From Marivivens geojensis (lineage in GTDB: Bacteria > Pseudomonadota > Alphaproteobacteria > Rhodobacterales > Rhodobacteraceae): DNA of 64,000 bases. Positions 1 to 9,059 of the stretch are shown piece by piece; within the stretch, counting starts at the first letter, position 1, and each line of letters starts with the position of its first letter. The notes beneath the pieces are model-generated. The model was given only the letters and a program-made list of their open reading frames with translations. It was not told where the DNA came from and did no database searches. Position numbers and translations under genes: made by a program. The stretch covers positions 992,001 to 1,056,000 of the forward strand of contig NZ_JALKCU010000001.1 in assembly GCF_023540835.1 (NCBI RefSeq), given 5' to 3'.

Positions 1-625
1 ACATGCCCGACTGTCGCAATGTCATCAGAAGGTTCATCATATGCGCCGTACCGTCATAGATCGCGGCATCGACAACGGTGCCTTTGCCTGTTGCGCGAGC
101 CTTGAGGATGGCGGCCAGCATTCCCACGGCCAGATACATTGCACCGCCGCCAATATCGCCAACCAAGGTCGGGGGCGTCATCGGCTGCGCCCCAGTTTCG
201 CCTGCATACCACGCACCACCCGCCAGCGAGATGTAGTTCAGGTCATGCCCCGCCGCATGCGCCAGCGGTCCGTCTTGGCCCCAGCCCGTCATGCGCCCAA
301 AAACCAGCGCTGGGTTCACCTGATGGCAAACCTCTGGCCCGAGGCCGAGTTTCTCCATCACGCCGGGGCGGAACCCTTCGATGAGTCCGTCCGCGCTCGC
401 CACCAGTTGAAGCGCGGTCGCCACATCATCAGGGGATTTGAGGTCGAGAGCGATGGACCGTTTCCCACGGTCCAATATGGCGCGTTCAGGCATCCCCGGT
501 GTCACGCCGCCGCCCTTGCGGTGAATCACGATCACATCAGCGCCAAGATCGGCCAAGAGCATCGCGGCGAAGGGACCTGGGCCAAGCCCTTCGATTTCGA
601 TAATCCGCACGCCATCCAACATCAT
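1..625 (-). CDS. CaiB/BaiF CoA-transferase family protein, alpha-methylacyl-CoA racemase-like (partial, 3' end outside window)
   Basis: Reading frame stays open from an ATG at 625 to the left edge, so about 208 N-terminal residues are visible. The translation begins MMLDGVRIIEIEG and has the class III CoA-transferase fold signature. Residues R86 (GFRPGVM), M112 (GRMTGWGQDGP), H127 (GHDLNYI) and D157 (GDIGGG) fall at nearly the same numbers as the catalytic or CoA-binding residues of bacterial alpha-methylacyl-CoA racemase (Arg91, Met111, His126, Asp156). That favours a racemase of branched 2-methylacyl-CoA esters over a formyl- or carnitine-CoA transferase. A Shine-Dalgarno AGGAG lies 7 nt before the first of two tandem ATG codons. 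It is divergent from nothing and runs in the same direction as the glycosyltransferase-like gene upstream. Family call is firm; substrate is inferred. Confidence 0.85.
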   Translation of the reverse strand, partial: MMLDGVRIIEIEGLGPGPFAAMLLADLGADVIVIHRKGGGVTPGMPERAILDRGKRSIALDLKSPDDVATALQLVASADGLIEGFRPGVMEKLGLGPEVCHQVNPALVFGRMTGWGQDGPLAHAAGHDLNYISLAGGAWYAGETGAQPMTPPTLVGDIGGGAMYLAVGMLAAILKARATGKGTVVDAAIYDGTAHMMNLLMTLRQSGM

Positions 626-696
626 TGCTGGCTCCTCTCCACCTGAATGTCCCCCAACCAAAGTTATGAAGGGCGAGGCGGACGAAGGCCAGTGCG

Positions 697-1698
697 TCAG
701 CGCATCCAGAACCCGTTGGCTTTGATCCGATTGCGAATCTGGCGCTCTTTGCGGGGGAGGTCGTTCTGATTGAACAGGTCCCGAATCTTTGCCCCGCGCC
801 CCTGATAGACCAATCGTTTGATCGGTTCGTAGAGTTTGAGGATTTTTTTCACCTTATTCGGCGTCGCGACCTGTTCGAGCACCTCAATCACACGGTCGCT
901 TTCGCGCGCATAGAGGAGCGGGAACATGCGGTAGTGACAGGTGATATCCCCATCCAGCCCGTCCAGCTCTGGTCCGGGTCTGCCGCCGCCAAAGGAATGG
1001 ATCACGAGCGGTAGGATTGCTTGATCCAGCCAAGGATCGAGCGACTGAACCGCCAATTCATCAGGACGATTGTCGCGCAGCTCTACCGCCCATTCGGTGA
1101 ACCGTTTCCCGAACTCCGCAGGATCGCGGTAGAAAAACCAGCCCGCATTAAAATAGAGATACCGTTTCCAGTATTCATCGGGTTCGTTCAGGTCGAGCGT
1201 GCTTTCGAATTCCAACCCGAATTTGTCATAGAGCGATTTCCAGACGCCCGTGTAACCGGGCCAATAGAGTTCTTCTTCGGGCCATGTCCCTTCGCGCCGC
1301 ATAGAGGCCGATGGACGGTCGAAATCAAACGGCACCGTGGAAATATCGCCCGTGATCAGCGTGTCGGTGTCGAAAAACACGAAAGGTTCGCCAGCGGGTA
1401 GGGTGCTGAGGCCTTCGATTTTGTTGCCGTAGGGGTAAGCCTGACCGAAATGTTTGCTCTCGAACGGCACGATTTCCGCGCCCAGTTCGATCAATGCCTC
1501 TTTGACAGAGACATCCATCGTGGGGTCCGATTTCCACAACGGCCCCATTTGCGGCTCTGCAACGATCAAACGGCCTTTGAAATCGGGGGAATTCGCCCGC
1601 AGCGAAGCCGCAAACAGCAGGGCCTCATACTGAAGCCGTCCCGATTGTCCGACGATCATAATATTGAACGGCGGAGTGGTTTTCGATTTTCGCGCCAT
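697..1698 (-). CDS. Hypothetical protein with glycosyltransferase-A-like DTD motif
   Basis: A 333-residue soluble protein starting MARKSKTTPP. The stretch FVFFDTDTLI (DTD at about residues 110-112) resembles the metal-binding DxD of GT-A fold glycosyltransferases (GT8-like), and the segment around FNIMIVGQSGRLQYEALLFAAS resembles the N-terminal nucleotide-binding strand. The later half (YFNAGWFFYRDP, LDQAILPLVIH) also fits a GT8-type layout in which an N-A-G-x-x-x-Y motif and a DQ motif follow the DxD. No signal peptide or membrane segment is visible. The frame extends 14 codons upstream to an ATG at 1740, but 1698 gives the more compact start and is preferred; neither has a strong ribosome binding site. 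Donor and acceptor cannot be told from sequence. Confidence 0.6.
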   Translation of the reverse strand: MARKSKTTPPFNIMIVGQSGRLQYEALLFAASLRANSPDFKGRLIVAEPQMGPLWKSDPTMDVSVKEALIELGAEIVPFESKHFGQAYPYGNKIEGLSTLPAGEPFVFFDTDTLITGDISTVPFDFDRPSASMRREGTWPEEELYWPGYTGVWKSLYDKFGLEFESTLDLNEPDEYWKRYLYFNAGWFFYRDPAEFGKRFTEWAVELRDNRPDELAVQSLDPWLDQAILPLVIHSFGGGRPGPELDGLDGDITCHYRMFPLLYARESDRVIEVLEQVATPNKVKKILKLYEPIKRLVYQGRGAKIRDLFNQNDLPRKERQIRNRIKANGFWMR

Positions 1699-1809
1699 AG
1701 CTGCCTCAGGTCTTTTGCAACCACTATAGGGGGAAGTCATGACCTGCGAAACCCGAACACGTCAACGGATGCGCGGAAAACGCTGAGTTATAGCAATATG
1801 TGGGGGAAG

Positions 1810-1893
1810 TGGTGGGCGACCCTGGAATCGAACCAGGCGTGGGTCTCCCCGGCGGAGTTACAGTCCGCTGCCGCACCTTGCAGCTCGTCGCCC
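1810..1893 (-). tRNA. tRNA-Tyr (anticodon GTA)
   Basis: The reverse strand folds as a type II tRNA. The acceptor arm is GGGCGAC paired with GTCGCCC, and the D-arm has a short TGC/GCA stem and GG in its loop. The anticodon stem GCGGA/TCCGC carries loop CTGTAAC (anticodon GTA), followed by a 14-nt variable arm and a T-arm CCTGG-TTCGATT-CCAGG. The 3' ACCA is encoded. A long variable arm with a GTA anticodon is the usual form of bacterial tRNA-Tyr. It is transcribed divergently from the rRNA methyltransferase gene. Confidence 0.95.
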
Positions 1894-2036
1894 GAACCTA
1901 GGCAAAGCCTCGTTCGTGGGGGGCTGAATATGAGTCTTGGCCGAGGGCGTCAACAGGAAAAATGATCGTTTTTCGACACACTTGTGTAAAGTGCCAGTTT
2001 GGCCCATTGAGAGGGCTAGGATATAAGGGGTTCGCC

Positions 2037-2810
2037 ATGCAAAAACCGAAGTGGGTCATCGAAAAAGAACAGGCCAAACGTGCAGCCGCACAAGAAACCG
2101 TCTGGCTGTTTGGTCTCCATGCGGTGCGTGATGCGCTGATGAACCCCCGTCGCAAGCGTTTGCGGCTGGTTGTGACCAAAAATGCTGAGGCAAAACTGGC
2201 GGATGCGATCGCAGCCAGCGGCATGGTTCCCGAAATCTCGGATCCGCGCAAATTTGCAGCCCCCATCGATCCCGACTCGGTCCACCAAGGCGCAGCACTC
2301 GAAGTGAAAGCGCTCGAATGGGGCACTTTGACGGATGTTGTCATGGGGCCGGGCATTGATCCTGCACGGATTATCCTGCTCGACCGTGTGACCGACCCGC
2401 ATAACGTCGGTGCGATTCTCCGCTCTGCCGAAGTGTTCGGTGCCCGCGCTGTGGTCGGTGTGCAGCGCCATTCTGCCCCCGAAACGGGTGCACTGGCGAA
2501 AACCGCGAGCGGCGCGCTAGAACGTCAGCCCTACATCCGCGTGCGCAATTTGGCGGATGCGATGGAAGAGTTGAAACAATTGGGTTTTATCATCCTTGGC
2601 CTCGCGGGTGAGGCGGATCAAACGATCGAAGCCGCATTGGAAGGTCGCAAGGATCGACCCGTCGCGCTGGTTCTCGGTGCCGAAGGCCCGGGTTTGCGGG
2701 AAAAAACCCGCGAAACCTGCGATGCGCTGGTGCGGATCGACTTTGCGGGCGGGTTCGGATCGCTCAACGTGTCGAACGCTGCGGCGGTGTCGCTATATGC
2801 GTCCCGTTAA
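2037..2810 (+). CDS. rlmB: 23S rRNA (guanosine-2'-O-)-methyltransferase, TrmH/SpoU family (RlmB type)
   Basis: A 257-residue SPOUT methyltransferase that would use S-adenosylmethionine to 2'-O-methylate a guanosine of 23S rRNA. An N-terminal RNA-binding substrate domain (WLFGLHAVRDALMNPRR) precedes the catalytic domain, which shows the three family motifs: DPHNVGAILRSAEVFGA, LVLGAEGPGLR and SLNVSNAAAVSLY. The start at 2037 (MQKPKWVIEKEQ) is chosen because AAGGGG lies 7-10 nt before it; the open frame runs 25 codons further upstream through a non-conserved stretch. It is divergent from tRNA-Tyr. RlmB versus a tRNA TrmH paralogue is decided by the N-terminal domain and by the length of about 250 residues. 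Confidence 0.9.
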   Translation: MQKPKWVIEKEQAKRAAAQETVWLFGLHAVRDALMNPRRKRLRLVVTKNAEAKLADAIAASGMVPEISDPRKFAAPIDPDSVHQGAALEVKALEWGTLTDVVMGPGIDPARIILLDRVTDPHNVGAILRSAEVFGARAVVGVQRHSAPETGALAKTASGALERQPYIRVRNLADAMEELKQLGFIILGLAGEADQTIEAALEGRKDRPVALVLGAEGPGLREKTRETCDALVRIDFAGGFGSLNVSNAAAVSLYASR

Positions 2811-2844
2811 GCCTCTGTTCACGTTTTTCTGAACAGTCTTTTCT

Positions 2845-2963
2845 TAGGCAAATCAGTGCCTATCTTTCTTTCATGAGGCAAGCCTCGGAACAGGCTTGCA
2901 ATATCTCACTGTCCCTCGTTCCATACTAGGCGTTCGGGTCCCAATCCCCCGAACGCCTTTTTT
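2845..2963 (+). ncRNA. Structured intergenic segment ending in a terminator: candidate small RNA or rlmB 3' UTR
   Basis: Three hairpins follow each other in 120 bases. TAGGCA/TGCCTA is at 2845-2862, a perfect 8-bp GCAAGCCT/AGGCTTGC stem is at 2878-2899, and a 10-bp GGCGTTCGGG/CCCGAACGCC stem with six Ts is at 2929-2963. The last is a textbook Rho-independent terminator 29 nt before the next start codon. No clear promoter was found, so this may be the processed 3' end of the rlmB message and not an independent RNA. Confidence 0.35.
2929..2963 (+). terminator. Rho-independent terminator after rlmB
   Basis: Perfect 10-bp stem GGCGTTCGGG/CCCGAACGCC with a 9-nt loop, followed by TTTTTT. It separates rlmB from the CoA-binding protein gene. 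Confidence 0.85.
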
Positions 2964-2991
2964 CTGCGAAAATGTTGGGTATATCCGCACC

Positions 2992-3411
2992 ATGACGATC
3001 CAAGACGACATCATCGAAACCGTTCTACGCCAAACCAAAGTCATCGCTCTGGTCGGGGCGTCTTCTAATCCTGAACGCCCATCATATCAGGTGATGGCTT
3101 ATCTTATGGCCAACGGATACCGCGTGATCCCTGTCAATCCGGGCCTCGCAGGGCAGGAATTGATGGGGCAGCTGGTCTATCACGACCTGAACTCGATCCC
3201 CGATGAGGTCGATATGATCGACATTTTCCGCCAATCCGATGCGGTGCCCGCCATCGTCGAAGAGGCGCTGCTGCGCTGGCCCACGCTCAAGGTCGTTTGG
3301 ACCCAGTTGGGCGTTGTCCACGACGGAGCAGCAGCCATGGCAGAGACGCGTGGTGTCACCGTGATCCAAGACCGCTGCCCAAAGATCGAGATCGCGCGCC
3401 TCGGGCTCTAA
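2992..3411 (+). CDS. CoA-binding domain protein (YccU family)
   Basis: A 139-residue single-domain Rossmann protein (MTIQDDIIETVLRQTKVIAL). The glycine-bearing turn ALVGASSNPERPSY near residues 18-31 and the following VNPGLAGQELMG and DIFRQSDAVPAIVEEAL segments match the small CoA-binding proteins related to the succinyl-CoA synthetase alpha N-terminal domain. The usual length of this family is 130-145 residues. The cellular role of these proteins is not established. The ATG at 2992 is chosen over an in-frame start 32 codons upstream because that extension crosses the terminator hairpin. The gene lies convergent with the M20 peptidase gene, 15 bases away. Confidence 0.85.
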   Translation: MTIQDDIIETVLRQTKVIALVGASSNPERPSYQVMAYLMANGYRVIPVNPGLAGQELMGQLVYHDLNSIPDEVDMIDIFRQSDAVPAIVEEALLRWPTLKVVWTQLGVVHDGAAAMAETRGVTVIQDRCPKIEIARLGL

Positions 3412-3426
3412 CGGGGGCGCACCCCC

Positions 3427-4800
3427 TCAGTTGCTCAGAGCGTCCAAGATGCGTGCCCAGCTGCGGATACCTTTGTGGAAGCTCCGCAGATCGTATTTTT
3501 CGTTGGGCGAGTGGATGGAATCATCCTCCATCGCGAACCCGATCAGCATCGAATCCATATCGAGGATGGTTTTGAAATAACCCGCGACGGGAATCGATCC
3601 GCCTGATCCTGTGAAGGCCGCAGGGTTGGGCCATTCATCTGTCAGGGCCGCACGTGCAGCGGCAAAGGCGGGATTGGTTGTTGCCATCACGCTCGCCGGA
3701 CCTGCGCCATGGTCGTGGAACTCGACCGAACAATCAGGCGGAAGCTGATCACGCACCCACTGTCGGAAGTTATCGCGGATTTTCAGCGGGTCTTGGGTTC
3801 CGACAAGGCGGAAGCTGATCTTTGCCTTGGCGACCGACGGCAGAACGGTTTTGAAACCGTCGCCTGTGTATCCACCCGTGATGCCGTTCACCTCTGCCGT
3901 GGGACGCGCCCAAATCTGTTCGAGGACGGTTTTTCCCTTTTCGCCAGCAGGGGTGGTCAGCCCTACGTCACCAAGGAATGCCTTATCGTCAAAGCCCAAA
4001 GCCTCCCACTGGCTGCGCAGTTCATCGGATAGCTCTGGCACGCCCTCATAAAAATCAGGCACCGTGATGCGGCCCGTGTCGTCGTGCAGATTGGCGACGA
4101 TGTTCGACAGCACGCGGATCGGGTTGATCGCAGGGCCACCATACATGCCCGAATGAAGGTCTTTGGACGGACCCGTGATGACCACTTCTTCGCCCAAGAG
4201 GCCGCGCAGCATCGTGGTGATTGCAGGGGTGTTTGCGTCAAATAGGTCGGTGTCACAGATCAGCGCGACATCAGCCGTGAGGTCCTTCGCGTTTGCCTCC
4301 ATAAATGGGACAAGAGAGGGCGAACCGCTTTCTTCCTCGCCCTCAAGGAAGATCGTGATCTTGCACGGCAGCTTGCCTGTTTCTGCGACATAGGCACGGC
4401 AGGCCTCAATAAAGGTCATCAACTGGCCTTTGTCATCAGATGCACCACGGGCGCGGATGACCTTCCCCTTATCAGTCTCTTCGATCGCAGGATCAAAGGG
4501 ATCGCGATGCCAAAGGTTCAGCGGATCAACGGGTTGCACATCATAGTGGCCGTAGAACAAAACATGCGTGCCGCCTTCGCCGCCATGGGCCACGACCATC
4601 GGATGACCTGGCGTCGGACGGGACGCAGCGTCAAAGCCGATGCTCTTGAGGTCCTCAACCAACCAATCCGCCGCCTTTGCGCAATCGGCCTTATACGCAG
4701 GGTCCGTGCTGATCGACGGAATGCGGAGCAATTCCATCAAACGATCCAATGCATTATCCAGATCAGTGTCGATACGGGTGAGGATGGTGGACAGGGTCAT
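3427..4800 (-). CDS. M20 family metallopeptidase (dipeptidase, ArgE/DapE/CPG2 type)
   Basis: A 457-residue cytoplasmic zinc amidohydrolase. The di-zinc site motifs are visible in order: the metal His and catalytic Asp in FYGHYDVQPVDP, the bridging Asp in RGASDDKGQ, and the catalytic/metal Glu pair in EGEEESGSPSL. The dimerisation (lid) domain follows, and a C-terminal metal His lies in DSIHSPNEKY. This layout matches the M20 dipeptidases of about 450-460 residues. The substrate is probably a dipeptide or N-acyl amino acid and cannot be fixed here. The gene is divergent from hemA with about 185 bases between the starts; a single TGGAAAA half-site there (near 4860) has no partner. Confidence 0.85.
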   Translation of the reverse strand: MTLSTILTRIDTDLDNALDRLMELLRIPSISTDPAYKADCAKAADWLVEDLKSIGFDAASRPTPGHPMVVAHGGEGGTHVLFYGHYDVQPVDPLNLWHRDPFDPAIEETDKGKVIRARGASDDKGQLMTFIEACRAYVAETGKLPCKITIFLEGEEESGSPSLVPFMEANAKDLTADVALICDTDLFDANTPAITTMLRGLLGEEVVITGPSKDLHSGMYGGPAINPIRVLSNIVANLHDDTGRITVPDFYEGVPELSDELRSQWEALGFDDKAFLGDVGLTTPAGEKGKTVLEQIWARPTAEVNGITGGYTGDGFKTVLPSVAKAKISFRLVGTQDPLKIRDNFRQWVRDQLPPDCSVEFHDHGAGPASVMATTNPAFAAARAALTDEWPNPAAFTGSGGSIPVAGYFKTILDMDSMLIGFAMEDDSIHSPNEKYDLRSFHKGIRSWARILDALSN

Positions 4801-4986
4801 GATCGCTCCGGCTGTGGTTTCCGATAGGAGACTACGCCGTTCCGATAGGGTGTCCAGTGCTGGAAAAGGTCGTTTTTATCTCTGGCGTGTCAAAAGGTAG
4901 CGTATTGTTAGAACCACTCTAAGGCTATATGGACCCACGAACCTGCCGTTAGCGCATTCGCGCTGCCTGACGTGAAGGATAGACAT

Positions 4987-6210
4987 TTGGACTACAACGC
5001 CCACCTCGACGCTGCACTTGGTAAACTCCACGAAGAAGGCCGGTATCGGACCTTCATCGATATCGAGCGCAAAAAGGGACATTACCCTCACGCGCTTTGG
5101 CGCAAAGAGGATGGTAGCGAACAGCCGATCACAGTGTGGTGCGGCAATGACTATCTGGGCATGGGTCAACACCCCGTCGTTCTCGCGGCTATGCACGAGG
5201 CACTGGACGCAACGGGTGCGGGCTCTGGCGGGACACGGAATATCTCTGGCACGACCGTTTATCACAAACGGCTCGAGGCAGAACTGGCCGACCTTCACCA
5301 GAAAGAAGCGGCGCTACTCTTCACCAGTGCTTACATCGCGAACGATGCAACATTGTCGACTCTGCCGAAATTGTTCCCTGGTCTGATCATCTATTCGGAC
5401 GAGCTGAACCACGCATCGATGATCGAAGGCATCCGCCGCAATGGTGGCGCGAAACGCGTATTCAAACACAACGATCTGGCCGATTTGCGCGCGAAACTGA
5501 TGGCCGACGATCCTGCTGCGCCAAAATTGATCGCCTTCGAATCCGTCTATTCGATGGACGGCGACTTTGGCCCGATCAAGGAACTCTGCGATCTTGCAGA
5601 AGAATTCGGTGCGCTGACCTACCTTGATGAAGTGCACGCCGTTGGCATGTACGGCCCGCGTGGCGGTGGTGTTGCTGAACGTGACGGTCTGTTGGACCGC
5701 ATCGACATCGTGAACGGCACTTTGGGCAAAGCCTTTGGCGTCCACGGTGGCTACATCGCGGCATCGGCGAAAATGTGTGACGCTGTGCGCTCTTACGCGC
5801 CTGGTTTCATCTTTACGACCTCGCTGCCGCCTGTCGTCGCGGCTGGCGCTGCGGCCTCTGTCGCGCATCTGAAAACCGATCAAGCTCTGCGTGACCTGCA
5901 TCAGGAACGCGCTGCGGTTCTGAAACTCCGTCTCAAGGGCATGGGCCTGCCGATCATTGACCATGGGTCGCACATCGTGCCTGTGATCGTCGGCGATCCC
6001 GTCCACACCAAAAAGCTGTCCGACATGCTGCTGAGCCAGTTCGGCATCTACGTCCAGCCGATCAATTTCCCCACCGTTCCACGCGGCACTGAACGCCTGC
6101 GGTTCACGCCGTCGCCCGTTCACGGCCCGAAAGAGATTGATGCATTGGTGAGCGCAATGGACCAACTCTGGAGCCATTGTGCGCTGAATCGTGCCGAAAT
6201 GGCGGGTTAA
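4987..6210 (+). CDS. hemA: 5-aminolevulinate synthase (C4 pathway), TTG start
   Basis: Condenses glycine and succinyl-CoA to 5-aminolevulinate, the first step of tetrapyrrole synthesis in alphaproteobacteria. This PLP enzyme of the alpha-oxoamine synthase family has 407 residues when read from the TTG at 4987. That start aligns with the conserved MDYN N-terminus of Rhodobacter HemA, puts AAGGA 6 nt upstream and places the PLP lysine (NGTLGKAFG) at residue 248, as in Rhodobacter. A GTG at 4972 would add five residues. Other hallmarks are [40 protein letters not shown] and the C-terminal LRFTPSPVH. No FNR box was found upstream, unlike some Rhodobacter hemA promoters. Confidence 0.97.
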   Translation: MDYNAHLDAALGKLHEEGRYRTFIDIERKKGHYPHALWRKEDGSEQPITVWCGNDYLGMGQHPVVLAAMHEALDATGAGSGGTRNISGTTVYHKRLEAELADLHQKEAALLFTSAYIANDATLSTLPKLFPGLIIYSDELNHASMIEGIRRNGGAKRVFKHNDLADLRAKLMADDPAAPKLIAFESVYSMDGDFGPIKELCDLAEEFGALTYLDEVHAVGMYGPRGGGVAERDGLLDRIDIVNGTLGKAFGVHGGYIAASAKMCDAVRSYAPGFIFTTSLPPVVAAGAAASVAHLKTDQALRDLHQERAAVLKLRLKGMGLPIIDHGSHIVPVIVGDPVHTKKLSDMLLSQFGIYVQPINFPTVPRGTERLRFTPSPVHGPKEIDALVSAMDQLWSHCALNRAEMAG

Positions 6211-6323
6211 CTTTTTTCTGCCTGTGCACTGCTCTTTAGTATATGCTAGGGGCAAGAAAAGGCATCGTGATTGGGACGAATCGTAAAGCGGTGCCGCTAA
6301 TTTGAGGCGGTGGGACGGCCCTA

Positions 6324-7538
6324 ATGATCGTTAAAGGTTTTCGGCGTAAAGCTGCACCTGAGGCTGAAGAAAACAAAGGCTTTGACGCCTTTGATCTGCG
6401 CCTTGGTGACCTCATGCGTGGCGAGCGTGCCACCATGGGCAAAAGCCTTTTGGACGTTCAGCGCGAACTCAAAATCAAAGCGGCCTATATCGCAGCGATC
6501 GAGAACGCTGATCCCTCTGCATTTGATACTCCGGGCTTCATCGCGGGCTATGTGCGCTCTTACGCACGCTACCTGAATATGGACCCCGATTGGGCCTTCA
6601 CGACATTCTGCCGCGAAAGCGGATTTGCGACCGCGCACGGTATGTCCAAAGCGGCCTCCAGCACAAAGACCAACCGCACCTTGGCGACCGACCTTGCGTC
6701 CCAGCAGTCAAAACCCAAGGATATGTTCGCGACCCCATCGACCCCGTTCGTTCCTGCGGGCGAGGGATTCTTTGCCAAGATTGAGCCGGGCGCGATTGGG
6801 TCGCTCGCCGTTCTCGTGGCTTTGGTCGCGGGCTTGGGCTACGGCGGCTGGACTGTTCTGAAAGAAGTGCAAAAGGTCCGCTTCGCCCCTGTTGAGAACA
6901 CTCCTGTTGTCGTGGCTGACCTCGACCCTCTTGCAGGTCTTGGCACTGTTGCGGACGACGCTGGTGCCTATGCTGCTGCGTTTGAACCGCCTGCGGCTGA
7001 TGGCCTCGACCGTGTATATCGTCCTCGGGCGCTCGACGTGCCTGTGATGATCGCCCGCGATGGCCCGATTTCTGCGCTTGACCCATCGTCGATCGGCGCG
7101 CTCGCCCCGGAGGTAGAGCAAGGCCCGACCATAATGGCGACTGCACTACCGACCGAGGCCGCAACACCGATTACGGGCACGGTTCAAGTGACCGATGGCC
7201 CAGCGCCTGAACTGGCGATGGTTGCTGTGCGTCCGTCTTGGGTGCGTGTGCGTGCCGCTGACGGTGCCGTCATTTTCGAAGGCATCATGAACGCTGGTGA
7301 CACATGGGCTGTGCCCGCAATGGCCGAACCGCCTGTTCTGCGGACAGGTGAATCGGGCGCGGTCTATTTCCAGATTAACGGTACGATCCACGGTCCGGTG
7401 GGCGAACATGGCGTCGTGACGTCGAACCTTGCGCTGTCGGCTGATGAACTGGCGCAGACCTTTGCGGTTGCTGATCTGTCGGCTGACGATGATCTGGCTG
7501 CGGTGGTGAATGTCGCTCAGGCTGAAATCACTCAGTAA
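6324..7538 (+). CDS. RodZ-like helix-turn-helix membrane protein (HTH_25 plus C-terminal DUF4115-like domain)
   Basis: A 404-residue bitopic inner-membrane protein. An N-terminal Xre/HTH_25 domain spans about residues 25-105 (LGDLMRGERATMGKSLLDVQ, then IKAAYIAAIENADPSAF). A single membrane span lies near residues 155-175 (IGSLAVLVALVAGLGYGGW), followed by a proline/alanine-rich periplasmic linker and a C-terminal beta-rich domain near 300-370 (RPSWVRVRAADGAVIFEGIM) resembling DUF4115. This is the layout of RodZ, which links MreB to the cell-shape machinery. Linkage to ispG directly downstream is also typical of RodZ-type genes. Whether it acts in cell shape in this organism is inference. Confidence 0.8.
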   Translation: MIVKGFRRKAAPEAEENKGFDAFDLRLGDLMRGERATMGKSLLDVQRELKIKAAYIAAIENADPSAFDTPGFIAGYVRSYARYLNMDPDWAFTTFCRESGFATAHGMSKAASSTKTNRTLATDLASQQSKPKDMFATPSTPFVPAGEGFFAKIEPGAIGSLAVLVALVAGLGYGGWTVLKEVQKVRFAPVENTPVVVADLDPLAGLGTVADDAGAYAAAFEPPAADGLDRVYRPRALDVPVMIARDGPISALDPSSIGALAPEVEQGPTIMATALPTEAATPITGTVQVTDGPAPELAMVAVRPSWVRVRAADGAVIFEGIMNAGDTWAVPAMAEPPVLRTGESGAVYFQINGTIHGPVGEHGVVTSNLALSADELAQTFAVADLSADDDLAAVVNVAQAEITQ

Positions 7539-7631
7539 TCCGCCTTTCCGATCACATCTTTTCGTTGACCCGTTGCCTGTCGGGGTGCCGCGCTTTAGGT
7601 AAAGCGCCGAGGCTTATTTCAAAGGTGTCCC

Positions 7632-8753
7632 ATGTCGCACAACCCGATCCGTCCGTGGCGTAATATCGACCGTCGTAAATCGCGTCAGATCATGGTTGGC
7701 AATGTGCCCGTGGGTGGGGATGCACCGATCACGGTGCAGACCATGACGAACACCTTGACCCATGACGTAAAGGCGACGCTGGACCAGATCATCCGCGCGG
7801 CCGAAGCGGGCGCTGACATCGTGCGCGTTTCTGTGCCCGACGAGGCATCCTCTGCCGCGATGAAAGAGATTTGCCGCGAAAGCCCCGTGCCGATCGTGGC
7901 CGACATCCATTTCCACTACAAACGCGGCATCGAATCCGCCCTCGCGGGCGCGGCCTGCCTTCGCATCAATCCGGGTAACATCGGCGATGAAGCGCGGGTG
8001 AAAGAAGTGATCAAAGCCGCCCGCGACAACAACTGCTCCATCCGGATCGGCGTGAATGCGGGGTCGCTGGAAAAGCACCTCTTGGACAAATACGGCGAAC
8101 CGACCCCCGACGCGATGGTGGAAAGCGGCCTCGACCATATCAAAATCCTTCAGGACAATGACTTCCATGAGTTCAAGATCAGCTGCAAAGCCTCGGACGT
8201 GTTCATGGCAGCGGCAGCGTATCAACAACTGGCAGAGGCGACCGACGCCCCCATTCACCTCGGTATCACAGAGGCAGGTGGCCTGACCTCGGGCACGATC
8301 AAATCGGCGATTGGCCTCGGGAACCTGTTGTGGATGGGCATTGGCGATACGATCCGCGTTAGCCTCTCGGCGGACCCCGTTGAAGAAGTCAAAGTCGGCT
8401 ATGAAATCCTCAAATCCCTCGGTCTGCGCCACCGTGGTGTGAACATCATTTCCTGCCCGTCCTGCGCGCGTCAGGGCTTTGACGTCATCAAGACCGTTGA
8501 GGCCCTAGAGGACCGCCTGTCCCACATCAAAACTCCGATGAGCCTCTCGATCATTGGTTGTGTGGTGAACGGTCCCGGTGAGGCGCTGATGACCGACGTT
8601 GGGTTCACTGGCGGCGGGGCAGGGTCGGGCATGGTCTATCTGGCGGGCAAGCAGAGCCATAAGCTCGGCAACGATCAGATGATCGACCACATCGTTGAAC
8701 AGGTCGAAAAGAAAGCCGCAGAGATCGAAGCGGACCAAGCCAAGACCCTCTGA
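7632..8753 (+). CDS. ispG: 4-hydroxy-3-methylbut-2-en-1-yl diphosphate synthase (IspG/GcpE)
   Basis: Penultimate enzyme of the MEP isoprenoid pathway, reducing MEcPP to HMBPP with a [4Fe-4S] cluster. The 373-residue protein has the TIM-barrel N-terminal part ([41 protein letters not shown]). The C-terminal cluster domain carries CPSC ([13 protein letters not shown]) and the third cysteine in [11 protein letters not shown]. Length fits the short bacterial form. The ATG at 7632 is preceded by AAAGGTG. A strong terminator follows at 8831-8872. Confidence 0.97.
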   Translation: MSHNPIRPWRNIDRRKSRQIMVGNVPVGGDAPITVQTMTNTLTHDVKATLDQIIRAAEAGADIVRVSVPDEASSAAMKEICRESPVPIVADIHFHYKRGIESALAGAACLRINPGNIGDEARVKEVIKAARDNNCSIRIGVNAGSLEKHLLDKYGEPTPDAMVESGLDHIKILQDNDFHEFKISCKASDVFMAAAAYQQLAEATDAPIHLGITEAGGLTSGTIKSAIGLGNLLWMGIGDTIRVSLSADPVEEVKVGYEILKSLGLRHRGVNIISCPSCARQGFDVIKTVEALEDRLSHIKTPMSLSIIGCVVNGPGEALMTDVGFTGGGAGSGMVYLAGKQSHKLGNDQMIDHIVEQVEKKAAEIEADQAKTL

Positions 8754-8830
8754 TCAACGCGTCCCCGCTTTTCGATCCGCATAAAAACTGAGCAAACGCC
8801 TCTGTTTTTGACCAAGCGTGCAAAAAATTT

Positions 8831-8873
8831 AAACCGCCGATTTCGTGCTGCATTGCAGGAAATCGGCGGTTTT
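8831..8873 (+). terminator. Rho-independent terminator after ispG
   Basis: Perfect 14-bp stem AAACCGCCGATTTC/GAAATCGGCGGTTT with a 14-nt loop and flanking A and T tracts, so it can work in both directions. Confidence 0.9.
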
Positions 8874-9015
8874 TGCGTCTAACCACTTCCCTAAGGTCAC
8901 CCCGCAATCCCCTGTTTTGGAACGGTTTCCGTAGTTTCCCTGCGAACGGTCACGGCTTTTCTGCATTGCGCGAAGGTGACGCGCCACTCAAATCCCGTGC
9001 GTTTTTGTCGGATTA

Positions 9016-9033
9016 TTTTACCAATTGATAAAA
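9016..9033. promoter_or_regulatory. RutR-like operator in the preT promoter region
   Basis: TTTTACCAATTGATAAAA is a palindrome with 8 of 9 pairs matching. Its core TTTACCA-AT-TGATAAA agrees at 11 of 14 positions with the E. coli RutR consensus TTGACCA-N2-TGGTCAA. RutR is a uracil-responsive TetR-family repressor. The location 52 bases before the preT start fits repression of pyrimidine degradation. Confidence 0.6.
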
Positions 9034-9042
9034 AATAAAACC

Positions 9043-9059
9043 TTGGCAGTCTTTTGGCA
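9043..9059 (+). promoter_or_regulatory. TTGGCA direct repeat, weak sigma-54-like spacing
   Basis: Two TTGGCA copies start at 9043 and 9054, one helical turn apart. They place GG and GC ten bases apart as in a -24/-12 promoter, but the -12 element is TTGGC in place of the usual TTGC, so the match is weak. Confidence 0.25.

Noticed and set aside
8808-8823. RutR-like half-site TTGACCA near the ispG 3' end
   Set aside because: Second arm matches at only 4 of 7 positions and it lies before the ispG terminator, 260 bases from preT.
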